A stretch of DNA of 64,000 bases from Amblyomma americanum. Its lineage: Eukaryota > Arthropoda > Arachnida > Ixodida > Ixodidae. A program made the translations under genes and the position numbers. Positions 46,976-57,380 of the stretch are shown piece after piece; position 1 is the first letter of the stretch; each line of letters begins with the position of its first letter. The DNA lies in NCBI RefSeq assembly GCF_052857255.1, contig NC_135498.1, positions 164,110,124 through 164,174,123 of the forward strand, in the 5' to 3' direction. The notes under the pieces were generated by a model that did not search any database, was not told where the DNA came from, and worked only from the letters and a program-made list of their open reading frames with translations.

Positions 46976-47566
46976 ATATCAGCGTCCACCCTCTCGTCCT
47001 CCAAGACCTGCGGCACTACGACTGGTGTATTTTGAAACGTCGACATCGTCATCTGTGACGCCGATCTGCTCACGTTAATCAAGCCGGTGGCCAACAGCAT
47101 TTCAATAACTCAAATGTAGTGCCGCGGAAGGTCTAAATGCAATATGCTGAACCGCAGAGGTGAATGCACATCGTCATGAGCGAAGGTTGGCCACTTTCGA
47201 CACCCAGTTCAGCCTTTCGTCCCTAGGCTGCTACAGTGCTGAAAGTGCATGAGGACCGGCCCCGTGAGCGGCCTCAGCAACAACAACGTCGTGTGCCCGA
47301 GGCGCTCTAAACCACACAGCGGTGACGTTTGCCGCGCAACTTTATTGAAGTGCGCCAACTGCCGTAGCCCTCACGACTCTCCCTTTGAAGTTTGCCCCCG
47401 TCTAACGACTGAACGAGTGGTGCTGAAACAAACGGCATCAGACCATACTATGCACAAAGAGGCCGCTGTACAGGTGAGACAACGTCGTTCGCGCCACCGA
47501 AGATCCTCAAAGGCCGTCACCTTGGAAGGGGGGGGGGGGCGAAGAGCCACTGAGTTGAAGAATTAA
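46976..47566 (+). pseudogene. LINE ORF1 (gag-like) fragment with zinc-knuckle residues
   Basis: The plus-strand frame 47249-47566 carries Cys/His spacing typical of the C-terminal knuckles of arthropod LINE ORF1 proteins: PHSGDVC, then LLKCANCRSPHDSPFEVCP, then a basic tail VRQRRSRHRR. Upstream, in another frame near 47030-47100, is a DADLLTLIKPV-like stretch. It may come from the same LINE family as 43.6-45.8 kb but in the opposite orientation. It ends at a G-run. Confidence 0.5.
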
Positions 47567-47625
47567 AGAAAGTTTATTTCCAGACCTACAGGAAATGGGC
47601 CTCGCGCGAACAGCTACAGGGCTAG

Positions 47626-47822
47626 TTTTGAAAAAGACAGCGCATGAAGACAGGACAGCACAGAAACCACACAGGACGAGCGCTTCACATATTTGATTAA
47701 CACATTGATTCACACATTGATTCATTTGATTCACACATTGATTCACGCATTGAATTCACACATAGCTCTCGTCCTGTGTTGTCTTTGCACTGTCCTGTCT
47801 TCATGCGCTGTCTTTTTCAAAA
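47626..47822. repeat. 59-bp inverted repeat around a minisatellite loop
   Basis: Arms 47626-47684 and 47764-47822 are about 90 percent complementary (ttttgaaaaagacagcgcat...). The 79-bp loop consists of gattcacacatt-type repeats (six partial units, 47694-47762). Confidence 0.8.
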
Positions 47823-48943
47823 GTGATGCACCAACAAGCCCAAAGTTCCACCCTATTAAGGGGTAGTTTGATAGAGAGATTCTCGAGGCCCGGCGAAGGC
47901 ACAGCAGCAGAACATTTGCCCATTCAAGGCAAACATGCACATAGAGAATGAAATTATGCATTATAGAAAACATCAAAAACAGAACAAATAATTGCGCTCA
48001 TGAAACAAACAAATTAGAATGAAGACAATAATTAACGGTCAACGATTGTCAAACGGTATGCAAGCAACGTGGCTAACCCTAAAAATAGTGAGTACTCATG
48101 ACAAAGCTTGCAGCTTGTCCGCCTCCCCCAACCACCGCATAAAACCGAAGGAACCCGGCCTCTAGTGATGCCCGACCAACTGCCTCAGATATTTCTCGGC
48201 CACCACTACCAAAGCCTTGTGCGCCCACTGAGTCAGGGACGTTGCACAGTCCCAACGTTCAAAACCTACGGCTGACCCAGACAAAACCACAATGTGGACT
48301 GTGGCAAGATCTGCAAGTCATTGCAATGCTCACATACTTGACGAATGTCAGGCGTGCTCTGTTCTCTAGCCTGTGCACGCGAACAGCACCCAACGCACTG
48401 GAAGTGACCGACGCGTGCGCTGAAAAGTGCGCATCTCTTCGACTGGGCAACGCTCGTCATGTTCGATGTGTCCTTCCGTTGTGTGTCTTATTTTTAGCGC
48501 AAATTTACTGAGGCTTCTACAGCGCTCTTTTTCCTCGCCATAGGGTCGACAGAAGCCTCCGGAGCCTTGGACTGAGGGCCCACCCACATGCGCTGCAGCC
48601 ACCATCATCATCATCAATAAACGTTCACTCAGTCACTCAACTGCAGCCCGAAGGTCATTGCAAGGCACAGTTTCGATTCCTGATAGCAGCAGCGTAGCGA
48701 GACAAATTGCGACTGCGCTTCTCGCCTCTTTTCTCTTTCCAATTATAATCCCCCCTTCCTAAGGCAGCGTAGCCAACCGGAGCCAACTTTCGGTTAGCAT
48801 CCCTGCCTTCCCTCTACCTCTTTATATCTCAGTCAAGGACAAATGCCCCCACTCGCCGATTTCACGACCGTCTGTCTGGCGAGCGGAGTTCCTCGGGAAC
48901 GAGCCTACTAAATTCGACCGCAGCGGCCGGTTGTCACATATAT
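47823..48943. other. no supported gene
   Basis: Mixed sequence with a short (ATC)n and AATAAA at 48603-48625 that resembles a retroelement 3' tail. An 89-codon frame at 48242-48511 has no motif. Confidence 0.35.
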
Positions 48944-49025
48944 TCATCATCATCATCATCATCAGCCTTACTACACCCACTGCAGGGCAAAGGCCTCTCC
49001 CATGTCTCTCCAATTAACCCTATCC
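48944..49025 (-). mobile_element. LINE 3' end fragment with (CAT)n
   Basis: Antisense of RDMGEAFALQWA plus stop, beginning with (cat)n on the plus strand. The heptamer-rich tgtcacatatatt occurs on both its sides (48933 and 49026). Confidence 0.6.
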
Positions 49026-50221
49026 TGTCACATATATTAAGGAGCCTAAATTAAACTTTAAAGGAAAGAGGTGTGAAGAAGACGACGGGGATTAACCGAA
49101 GAATAAAGAAGAGGAAGAAGAAGCATTCGGTGAGGTGGAGAGAGATGATTGGTGGAGAAGAGAAGACGACGACGACAAGGCTTACGTGGACTAACACCGA
49201 GGCTATAAAAGGGCGAGTGAGAACGAGGCACGGGGGGGGGGGGGGGGGGGGAACAGCAGAGAAGCGGAAGCTCCGACGGGTCAGGGACACTTTGGCTGGA
49301 AGAGAGCGACGCCGGCTACTGCTCCTGTCAGCTCGCATTCTACGGCTTCGCATCGTAGACTTTCTGCCGGGCCTGAGCCCGTTCCTGGGAGTCAACGGAG
49401 GATGCTACCACCTGCTACGGCCAGGGATATCTCCATCGCTGTTGCCACCCATCCCGGTGGTTCCCCCAACGCCAACACCGGCATCACCTCCACGGGCGCT
49501 TGGACCAGGAGTTTATACGACGCAGCCAGCGACGCCGCCAGCAACGCCAGTCCAAGCACGTCGAACGCCGCCTCGACGCCGGATACTGGATCCATACAAC
49601 GCCGCAGCCGCACCGAACCAACCGTGAGCAGGAACGCCGACCACGAATAGTAGAACGCTAGTAGTAGACGCTGGTAGGAGTGTGCCCGGGTCGTGTGTAT
49701 TTATAGTCTGTGTTCTGTGTTAGTTTTGTGTTCTGGTGTGTATGTCGCGTATGGTGTATTAAATGTGCGTTTGTGTGGATACACCCGTCGCCTAGTCCAT
49801 TCTTTCGGCCGTAGCAGGTAGTAGCGTCCTCCGTTGACTCCCCGGAACGGGCTCAGGCGCGGCAGGAAGTCCACGATGCGAAGCCGTTGAATGCGAGCTG
49901 ACCGGAGCAGCAGCCGGCGTCGTTCTCTTCCAGCCAAAGGGTCCCTGACCCGCCGGAGCCTCCGCTTCTCTGCTGTCCCCCCCCCCCCCCCCGTGCCTCG
50001 CCCTTTTATAGCCTCGGTGTTATTCCACGTAAGCCTTGTCGTCGTCTTCTCTTCTCCACCAATCATCTCTCTCCACCTCATCGAATGCTTCTCCACCAAT
50101 CATCTCTCTCCACCTCAACGAATGCTTCTTCTTCCTCTTCTTTTTCTTCGGTTAATCCCCGTCGTCTTCTTCACACCTCTTTCCTTTAAAATTTAATTTA
50201 GGCTCCTTAATATATATGACA
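49026..50221. mobile_element. inverted-repeat element with TGTCA ends and promoter-like arms
   Basis: Arms 49026-49422 and 49807-50221 are reverse complements (about 90 percent by eye) around a 384-bp spacer. Both ends read TGTCA(C)ATATATTAAGGAGCC. Each arm includes ggctataaaagggcga, a TATA box with a plausible start region, and a poly-G run. The right arm has an extra 33-bp tandem copy of ttctccaccaatcatctctc. The spacer ends in a GT-rich stretch with attaaatgtgcg, a polyadenylation-like signal. The open frame of 184 codons across the left arm is Arg/Pro-rich and not convincing. It may be two LTRs in inverted orientation. Confidence 0.75.
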
Positions 50222-51480
50222 CCGGGAAATAGTAAGAAAGAAAAAGTGCGAATATGCAAGGAGTTACATGTAACAAGTGCCACAGTTTTAATGCGAAAGC
50301 ACTTCTGGCCTCATGAGCGGCGTGTACAGGACCTGTCGGCAGTGTGTGTCGACAGAGCGTGTGGACAGAGCCTTTCCGCAGGAAATGTCAGTTATCCATT
50401 ATAGGCGTAATGAATAGAATATTTGATTAAATATTTACGTGATTAACATGAATATAAATCTCACTAAACTATTAATGAAATGGGTTATAAATTAGATGAA
50501 GTAAATATTTTTTTGAATTAATCAATTAACTCGGAAATTAATCGGTAATTGAATAGAATTTAGGAAGTTATTTGCTGAAATAAATATATGTACATCCAAT
50601 TCCATTCAGTTAAGCTACGAAATGATTAACTGGGTAATTGACCGAATTACTTCAGTGAGTGAATTCACGCATTGATAAGCAATTTAAACGAAAAGATGAA
50701 TGAATTACTGAAGCAGCTAATTTTAATTAGTTAATTAGTACTTGGGTGTGCTTAGTAGGTGCTTTAGGAACGTTATCCACATCTTCTGATGGGGCAAAGC
50801 CGAAGTTTCAGCAAAAACACGACTTTGAAACGGCAAATTTAAAGAAAAAGAAACGAACATGCATCGAATGTAATGTTTTCGCATTACTGCCTCAAAGCAG
50901 ACTTGAGTGCCCCTGGAATTTTGAAAATAGCAGCGTCATGCACAAAGATTTTAATGATGCAGGGTTGCACGCAGTCGCCTTAGCGACGCCTGTGTATCAA
51001 CGCCATAGCGCTAAAGGCCCAGTTGTCAAGAAAATAAGGTGTCGGCGTTGTCGGCATCCGCGTTGGCGTTGTCTGCATCGAAGTAGTGAGCGAAAAATCA
51101 TGGGCATGTCTTTGGTAGGTGGTCTACACAGAGCAAACAAGAAGACAGGTGGGCCAACTAGGCCAAATGACCTTGAGGCGTCATCACAACCTGCCTACAG
51201 GGTAATGAGCAAGCTTCCCACCATTGCAGTTGGCAGTTTTACTAATGATTGGTCGCTGGGGAAGAGCAACCTGGGCCGCACAAGGCCCAGCGCTAGGAGG
51301 ACCTGCCATTGCAGGGCAGTGCTACATCGCTAAAGCACTGCGCCAGGAGGGGCATGAGGACTCCCAGAAATTTATGAATTGTGGGGTTTGACTTGGGGAG
51401 ATAAGTACGTTCTCCCCACTCAATCACGGCTGACACTGTTCAAAGCTGCCCGGACCCCACCCCGTGATCGCGTACGCTAC
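50222..51480. other. AT-rich, then unrecognised repeat-like sequence
   Basis: 50400-50745 is extremely AT-rich, with many ATTAAT and TTAATT words. A stretch near 51040-51080 has ggtgtcggcgttgtcggc-type triplet repetition. A 195-codon plus-strand frame (50746-51333) includes this repeat and I do not consider it a gene. Confidence 0.4.
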
Positions 51481-51539
51481 TGAGCGCTCGCCGACCACGG
51501 CGGGCCTTGCTCTGGGGGAACAAAGGAACGACACATTGG

Positions 51540-51985
51540 CTGACACAAACAGGCATTTGTTGCTACAGAAACAATAGCGCCAGCTAGCAACAAGGTACGC
51601 TAATGAATCAAGGTCGTCCGACTCACCAGCAAGGTTCCGAGCGAATGTTCGCCCGCGCTAGGGCAAGGGATATATACTCCGAAGGCCGGACGGGACGAGT
51701 ACGGGAGCCTGTCTCCCCGTCGCTTCCTCGCCCCGCCGGCGAAGAGCGGAGCCGCGAGCGACACGTCCGCCCGCGCCGACGATCCTGCGCCGAAGCCCCC
51801 CATGCCCCCTCTCCCGCGCGCGGGCTTTGGCAGTCTCCCGCGCAGCGATGCTGGCGCCCTCTCTTGCCAGTTAATGTAACTGACAAGGCAATGCGCTCAG
51901 CCTCGAGGTGAGACTGCCGCTGCACGGTGCCTCGCGGGAAAGCAAACTCCGGGGCTGCAGGGCCGGTCCCCACAGAATGTAAACT
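51540..51985 (-). promoter_or_regulatory. CpG-rich segment with TATA box, LTR- or promoter-like
   Basis: GC- and CpG-rich over about 350 bp, in sharp contrast to its neighbours. On the minus strand ggagtatatatcccttgcc (51666-51684) is a TATA box, about 30 bp before cgcgggcgaacattcgctcgg, and a candidate 5' edge is TGTGGGGACCGGCC near 51977. This is typical of a retrotransposon LTR or of a promoter. No coding sequence of an element was found beside it, so a solo LTR is one option. Confidence 0.35.
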
Positions 51986-52324
51986 AGAAAATAACTTTCT
52001 GCATATATGGGAATTACGCTATCGCATCATACCAGTAAGGTGGAGCTTAAGTGTCCTCTCCAATTTTTTTGTTTTTAACTTCGATGATATATTGCAAAGA
52101 ACAATGTCATTTTTTCCTTGAAGAGCACACGATCTCTACGTTTTCTTTTCCAATCGAGGAAACGTGGACATCATATAACAGCGTTTACAGTGGTGGCGAT
52201 AAGACAAGGCCGACTATCCGCGCTAGAGCCATCGCGGCTGAGCCGTCGCGGATGGCAGATTCTGTGCCTCAGCCGAGCCTGTGCTGGTTTCCGTGGCCTG
52301 GGCGGCCGAGGCGAGCCTGACAAG
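51986..52324. other. no supported gene
   Basis: Includes an acceptor-like ataacagcgtttacag followed by tggtggcgataagac at 52190-52206, seen in some retroelement leaders. No further support. Confidence 0.3.
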
Positions 52325-52561
52325 TCAGGGCACCAGTCCGGACAGGTTCTGCGCTAGGTCGGTGCCTAGCGGCTCGCTTTCCAGCCTCAATGCGACCAGG
52401 GCTAGCAGCGCAGACAGAAGGCAAAGCACGGTGCCCGCCACCAGGAAGCAGCGCGCAAGCCTTGACATCCGTGGTGGCAAAGGCTCAGCCGAGATGAGAT
52501 GGGCACCGGTGAGATCATACAGCTCGGCGGAGGCCTGCGTTGCGGAGCGGTGGCGCTTCAT
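52325..52561 (-). CDS. small predicted single-pass membrane protein (78 aa)
   Basis: The complete frame runs from Met at 52559-52561 to TGA at 52325-52327, with an in-frame TAA directly before the Met. About 32 basic or polar residues precede one strong hydrophobic helix, CFLVAGTVLCLLSALLALV. A short tail with an N-glycosylation sequon (NLS) follows. The layout fits a type II membrane anchor, for example the N-terminus of a larger ectoenzyme if spliced, or a complete small protein. GC-rich third positions favour coding. No homologue is recognised, and no good donor was found at the 3' end. Confidence 0.35.
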   Translation of the reverse strand: MKRHRSATQASAELYDLTGAHLISAEPLPPRMSRLARCFLVAGTVLCLLSALLALVALRLESEPLGTDLAQNLSGLVP

Positions 52562-53296
52562 TTAGGGCCCCACTGCGCTGGAGCTATTTACTCAATTATT
52601 TCTTAATCCTGTTGACATTCTTGTGGGCCGCCTACAATACCAGAGGCGGCGACTGAAGTCTCTTGCTTGATGACAGCACTTCAGTCGCAGGCAACGCCCG
52701 TCTACGATAGAGGGGCATTAGAAAACTAATTCGCGTGCATGTGAAAAGAAAGTAAATTGTTGCGCCTTCGGAGACGATTGCAAAGAAAAATAATGCGGTA
52801 AATTATATAAACCGAGAAAAGTTTATTACTAAAGGTGTGAGTAAAATTTCTTTCACCAGATATAAAAGGAAAAAAAGAAGCGACACATTCAGTAAGCAGG
52901 TGCAGGTACTGCACGGCGTGTTAGGAACCTGCTCGGTTTCCTTGATCGTAACGAGGCGGAGAAGACAATTGGTTAGAAGTTAACCATATGACACCACTAT
53001 ATGGGGCTATCAGGTGACAATTTGTTACTTAAATTTCAAGCATGTATTCACAACTTCATTAGGATCAAGGAAGTCGGACAGATTCCGAACACGTCAATGC
53101 TCAGTGACTGCGTCGCTTCTTTGTCAGCAAAGTTTTTCTGAAAGTCGAAATTGAAGTGAAAATGATTTATTTATGCCATAAGACTGGTTGACAACCCGAC
53201 TGATTGACCATAAAGAGCGTTACGCCTGCAAAACGATAGAACCTGGAAAGGCACGGTGAATGCAATGTAGTGCGCTCCAACTCAGATATCCATATA
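52562..53296. other. no supported gene
   Basis: AT-rich, unrecognised. Confidence 0.35.
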
Positions 53297-53898
53297 GAGG
53301 ATGTTACACCTAAGATTTTACATAATTTTTAAAAATCGGCTTTTTGAAATTGAACAGCGCTTTTTTGGGCATAGTATTGTGAGCGGTAGAGTAAATCACA
53401 ATATGGTTAAAAAGTTCTATCTATCAGAATGACTAAATAACATCGAAGGGTTCACTTCTTAACAATTACCTTTGGCTCCTTAATTATTGAAAGTCGTGTA
53501 GCCCAGGGTAAGTAATATGCAAATCAGGTTTTTAGAATTTCAAAACGCAGTTACCCTCGGCGCTGTGGCCCAACAAATACTGGCGACATTTCGCCAAAAT
53601 ACATGCGCTTTCGAGAATTTTGCAGGCACAGCAATCTCTCCAGTGCGCGTAACTCGTCGAAATTGGCAAAATGTTGTTTGGCCACAGCGTCAGGACAAAA
53701 GCATTTTCGAAATAAAAACTGATATTGTTATTGCTTAAGGTGGGCTATTGAATATCAGTTAACCAGCCTGCTAGTTAGCATATCTTTGCACTATTCTGAT
53801 TTACTAGACCACTGATAATGCTTTGCCGAAAAAAGCGCTCTTCTAACTCAAAAAGCCTAGTTTTCAGAATTGTTTAAACTCTTAGGTGCCACACCCTG
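53297..53898. mobile_element. MITE-like element with long terminal inverted repeats
   Basis: The left end gaggatgttacacctaag and the reverse complement of the right end, cagggtgtggcacctaag, begin arms that stay alignable inward (about 75 percent) through ggctttttga, agcgctttttt and agtaaatca. An inner pair, gctgtggcccaaca (53560) and its counterpart near 53688, shows the whole 602 bp is a degenerate palindrome. No transposase frame is present and no clear target duplication was found. It is a nonautonomous DNA-transposon derivative of unknown superfamily. Confidence 0.75.
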
Positions 53899-55457
53899 TG
53901 TGGAGGATGTGTGAAAAAGCGAAGTTTCAAGCCCGAACTTTTAGTTTGGATGATTTAATTTTGCGATTTCGTTACATCGGTTTGAGCCTTACTAATAGAC
54001 TCATTGATACAGATGATACCCGCGCATTCCACTTCAGCTTGGTCTCACAGGTGACAGAAGGCTAAGCAGGTGGCAGCCATATGAATACAGCCGATGTACA
54101 CAAAGCTGTCGCGGGGTTATGACTATTTTCGGCGGCTCATTTTTGGGACTGGGAGCGTGCTTCCTTTCAGGTATATAGTATCTCGATTGGAGAGCGCGCG
54201 GGTCCAGGAAAATCAAAGTGCGGCCTTATAAAAATAAGTTTTACTGAATATACGAGCGGCCATCCCACGTGAATAGAGACCGTATAGATTTTAACTTCCG
54301 CATGCATGGTTTTGCAACAATGCCGCCTGTTGAAAAAACTCGTGAAGTGCATTACTTTCGGTCGCCTTCATGTAGGACGAACAAGAGATGGCTGTTGTTT
54401 GACGAAAACATATCCGGTTGTCTCGACAGCCGCCCGCAGTACCAACTGAGCGTTTGAGATATTGGACACAGAAAAGACTGGGTGGCGGTCGCGCCGGCAC
54501 AATTCTGGAGGCTACCTGGAATTTATGCAATGTTTGAAAAACGCCACCGCCTACTCCTTGTGGTAACACTGCATTGCAGCAGGTGCAGCGGGATTATATA
54601 GTCAAGCAGGCCGAATCATCTCATGTCGCTGGCTAACACAGAGCTCAACATGAAGAGTTGAATAAATGGGAGAGTTGGGGCGCACAATCGCGCATGCGCA
54701 GAACACTTGCAAAAATGCGCCGTTTTTTTCCTTCTACAAGCGAGTGAGAAAAACCTTACTGAACAGTATGCCTTATGCTAGCTACGGTGAAGATATTGTC
54801 AAACGGAGCACGTCATTGGCGCTTGCCTGATGAGTACACGCTCAAAGGCTGCAACACTTTGACCTTGAAGACACAAAGAGTGGCCCACCTCTCTCGTGTA
54901 TGCGGAGCACAACTGTGTGTGTTAACATTGCCAATGAATTGCAAGCCCAGCGACTGACCCAGTGCGCGCACAGGTTATTTGGTGCCCGTTGATCGTATCT
55001 GAGAGGTGGGCTTGCTGCCTAGTTGCGTCGTGCTGTGCGGGTATACAGGCAGGAGAGCGGTCAGAAAATACAGTCCAGAATTAAATTTTCCGTCGTGTAC
55101 TTGAAGAAGCTACCTGTGATTTCTTACCTCACCTTCGAGGGTGCTGCTTTCTGCTAATATTATTCGATTTGACCTTTTCGCACACTCGTCCGACGCCTGC
55201 TCATGGTGCTCTTTTTTGCTCACTGTAATGAAAATGTTGCGTCCTTCGTGGAAATTCTGCTTCAATCGTGGAAATGCCAGAGCCTTCATACTACCACGCT
55301 ACACCCGTTGTGAAATCAATGCAGGCCCTCCCCTTCAGGGCGTTCCGCTATCGCACAGAAAGAGCCGCACCTGGCGCGTAGGGATCCCAATCATTGCGCG
55401 ACTGCTTTCCACCCCGTCGAGGGAAGGCAGCATCCGCTGCTCGTCGTCGGAAGGCGG
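53899..55457. other. no supported gene
   Basis: Unrecognised. Short open frames on both strands lack splice or domain support. Confidence 0.35.
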
Positions 55458-55624
55458 CTACAGCCGACCGGGAGACGGCAGAGACCGCGTCAGCGCCAGC
55501 AGCGATGGTGCCGCTGAGATGATCCGGGGAGTCTTCCTCGCCGAGAGGGGCGGAGCAGAGACGGACTCGGGCTCATTGGAGCTACTCCAGCCAGCCGGTT
55601 CCCCGAAGGTCTCCGTCGAAGAGT
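55458..55624 (-). CDS. candidate terminal exon, Ser/Pro-rich
   Basis: The acceptor is ctttccttccttttttatatgcag; the exon continues the frame of the exon at 55897-56066 exactly (one base carried over) for 55 codons to TAG at 55458-55460. The peptide is rich in Ser, Pro and Glu (SSSNEPESVSAPPLSARK). No strong donor precedes the stop, supporting a last exon. The intron between the two exons is 272 bp. Low-complexity, disordered C-terminal tail; function unknown. Confidence 0.45.
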
Positions 55625-55896
55625 CTGCATATAAAAAAGGAAGGAAAGCTTCAGAGTTAACACCTCATCATTTATTCGGATGCAATGTATTCTATAGTAG
55701 ATTATTTAAAGCACATAGATTGTAAAGAGAAAGTGCATTCGCGTCGTATGCAGAGGAGAACAGTTTCGAGCACCAGTGCCGGAATGCATATCGAGGGAAT
55801 AAAGAAAACCAAGCGCAAATATTCAAAACAGAAAACAACAGAAACAATCCTCCAATACTTATTTTTAGGCGTTGACAACTGAAAAGCAGCACTCAC

Positions 55897-56066
55897 AATT
55901 CCACTTGGCTGGACATCTTTTATCCGGGCCCTTCGGAACCTCGCTTAACCAAGGAGTGGCCTCATCCACCACGCCCGCGTAGTCCTCTGTTCCGGTGCTA
56001 GAGACGGAGCTCTCTTCCATCGATGTGGCGTTGATAACATATTCCATCGAGTCAGCTCGTCGATAC
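55897..56066 (-). CDS. candidate internal exon, acidic/Ser-rich
   Basis: The acceptor ttcctgtctctcggtag is fed directly by a 222-bp (TTCC)n tract; the donor is GTGAGT. The 170-bp exon has one open frame with one base before and one base after. The peptide has SMEYVINATSMEESSVSS and ends with two Cys in a basic patch (KRCPAKWN). Phase fits the exon at 55458-55624 downstream and also a possible upstream exon at 63352-63516. No domain recognised. Confidence 0.5.
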
Positions 56067-56079
56067 CTACCGAGAGACA

Positions 56080-56301
56080 GGAAGGAAGGAAGGAAGGAAG
56101 GAAGGAAGGAAGGAAGGAAGGAAGGAAGGAAGGAAGGAAGGAAGGAAGGAAGGAAGGAAGGAAGGAAGGAAGGAAGGAAGGAAGGAAGGAAGGAAGGAAG
56201 GAAGGAAGGAAGGAAGGAAGGAAGGAAGGAAGGAAGGAAGGAAGGAAGGAAGGAAGGAAGGAAGGAAGGAAGGAAGGAAGGAAGGAAGGAAGGAAGGAAG
56301 G
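56080..56301. repeat. (GGAA)n microsatellite, about 55 units
   Basis: Pure tetranucleotide run. On the minus strand it is (TTCC)n and forms the polypyrimidine tract of the adjacent exon. Its Pro/Ser/Phe/Leu and Lys/Glu/Gly/Arg repeat frames are artefacts. Confidence 0.97.
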
Positions 56302-57160
56302 CCTCAGATGTTGCTGGCACATACCGACTACGGGGGAGTGGCCAAGACACAGGCGGTTAATTACTGGATACAGGAAAGTTTTGACGGGAAAAGGAGTGGT
56401 AATAGTATGTAGTCTGATAGATTGGAAGAGGGAAGGAAAGGGGTCCAGTTAACTTGGAGATCGAAGACGGGACAATTGCTTAATGTGCATAATAGTACAC
56501 AATGCCTGCCTGGATGCTCTGCTATTTTCTTCCTCTTATACATCTCACTTCGAAAAACCACGCGCTTCAAATTAAAAAAAATTCTCTGCGTTCTCTACAA
56601 TAAATCGCCACTACAAGAAATGACCAACAAACACAAGGCGCGAGGAATATAACAAGATCAACAGATACCTCAAACGGCGGTAAGAAAATATTCGTCTGCT
56701 TTTTCTTTTCTGCGTATAATCATCCAAGTGTGGGCCGTGGTTCAGGGAGGAGGAGGAGGACAAAGATTACACAAAATTCAGCTTCAGTATCTACTGCCGG
56801 AAAATTCCCTTGCTAATTGTATAAAAAATTTCCGCATTCCAACGAGCTTTCTTTAATTCTAATGTATTCAATTTTCTGATATTTGTCCCCTGTTTTCTTT
56901 TTTTGTTCTTTAGATAATCTGACGTAATGCATCAAGCACAACAACTAGCTTGGCACCAGTTTGCCTTGTTTTCTTGGCCCTCCTCGCTGAATCTGGCCCT
57001 GACCAATTCCCCGCGTGGGTATGTGCCACGGCGCTAAGGAAACAACAAAAATATCAACTCTATGGTGTGTGAGACCTTCTTACGAAATCGTTATGTTCTT
57101 TGAGGTATCTGGCAGAGGCGCAGAGTGTTGCTTTACAACTGTTATTCCGTCTCCTCACAG
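56302..57160. other. no supported gene
   Basis: AT-rich. A short (GGA)n at 56747-56760 resembles a LINE tail, as at 43636. Confidence 0.35.
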
Positions 57161-57380
57161 AACGGCTACTAACTCGGATGGAACTCAGCAAGGACGACCC
57201 AATACCATGGTCTTCTCCTCCGTCGCCTACACCTGGTGCTCTTTAGTGCCAGCCAAAAGCGGTAACAAAAAGGAGCGCATGAGAACGATGGTTATGCAGC
57301 TGGTCTGTGCCCGGCGCAAGTGTTCCTTTAGTATGCATGCCTTTTACCAGGGAAGCTATGCTCATCTTAACCACGGTTGA
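57161..57380 (+). CDS. candidate terminal exon of unidentified plus-strand gene
   Basis: The acceptor gttattccgtctcctcacag opens a frame with one leading base, 72 codons and TGA at 57378-57380. Codon use is balanced. The peptide is basic in the middle (SGNKKERMRTMVMQL) and ends with CARRKCSFSMHAFYQG. Four Cys are present. The open frame continues upstream past the acceptor, so an unspliced start (Met at 57015) is also possible. Function unknown. Confidence 0.35.

Noticed and set aside
47249..47566. Host zinc-finger protein
   Set aside because: Cys/His spacing and basic tail match LINE ORF1 knuckles better, and the context is retroelement-rich.
49073..49627. 184-codon Arg/Pro-rich protein
   Set aside because: It spans an inverted-repeat arm, a poly-G run and a GC-rich spacer; the mirrored arm gives an equivalent frame, so it is compositional.
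50746..51333. 195-codon plus-strand ORF
   Set aside because: It crosses a repetitive triplet stretch and has no motif; it probably lies within a dispersed noncoding repeat.
55865..56350. 161-codon Leu-Pro-Ser-Phe repeat protein
   Set aside because: The bulk is the (TTCC)n microsatellite; only the 55897-56066 part is exon-like.
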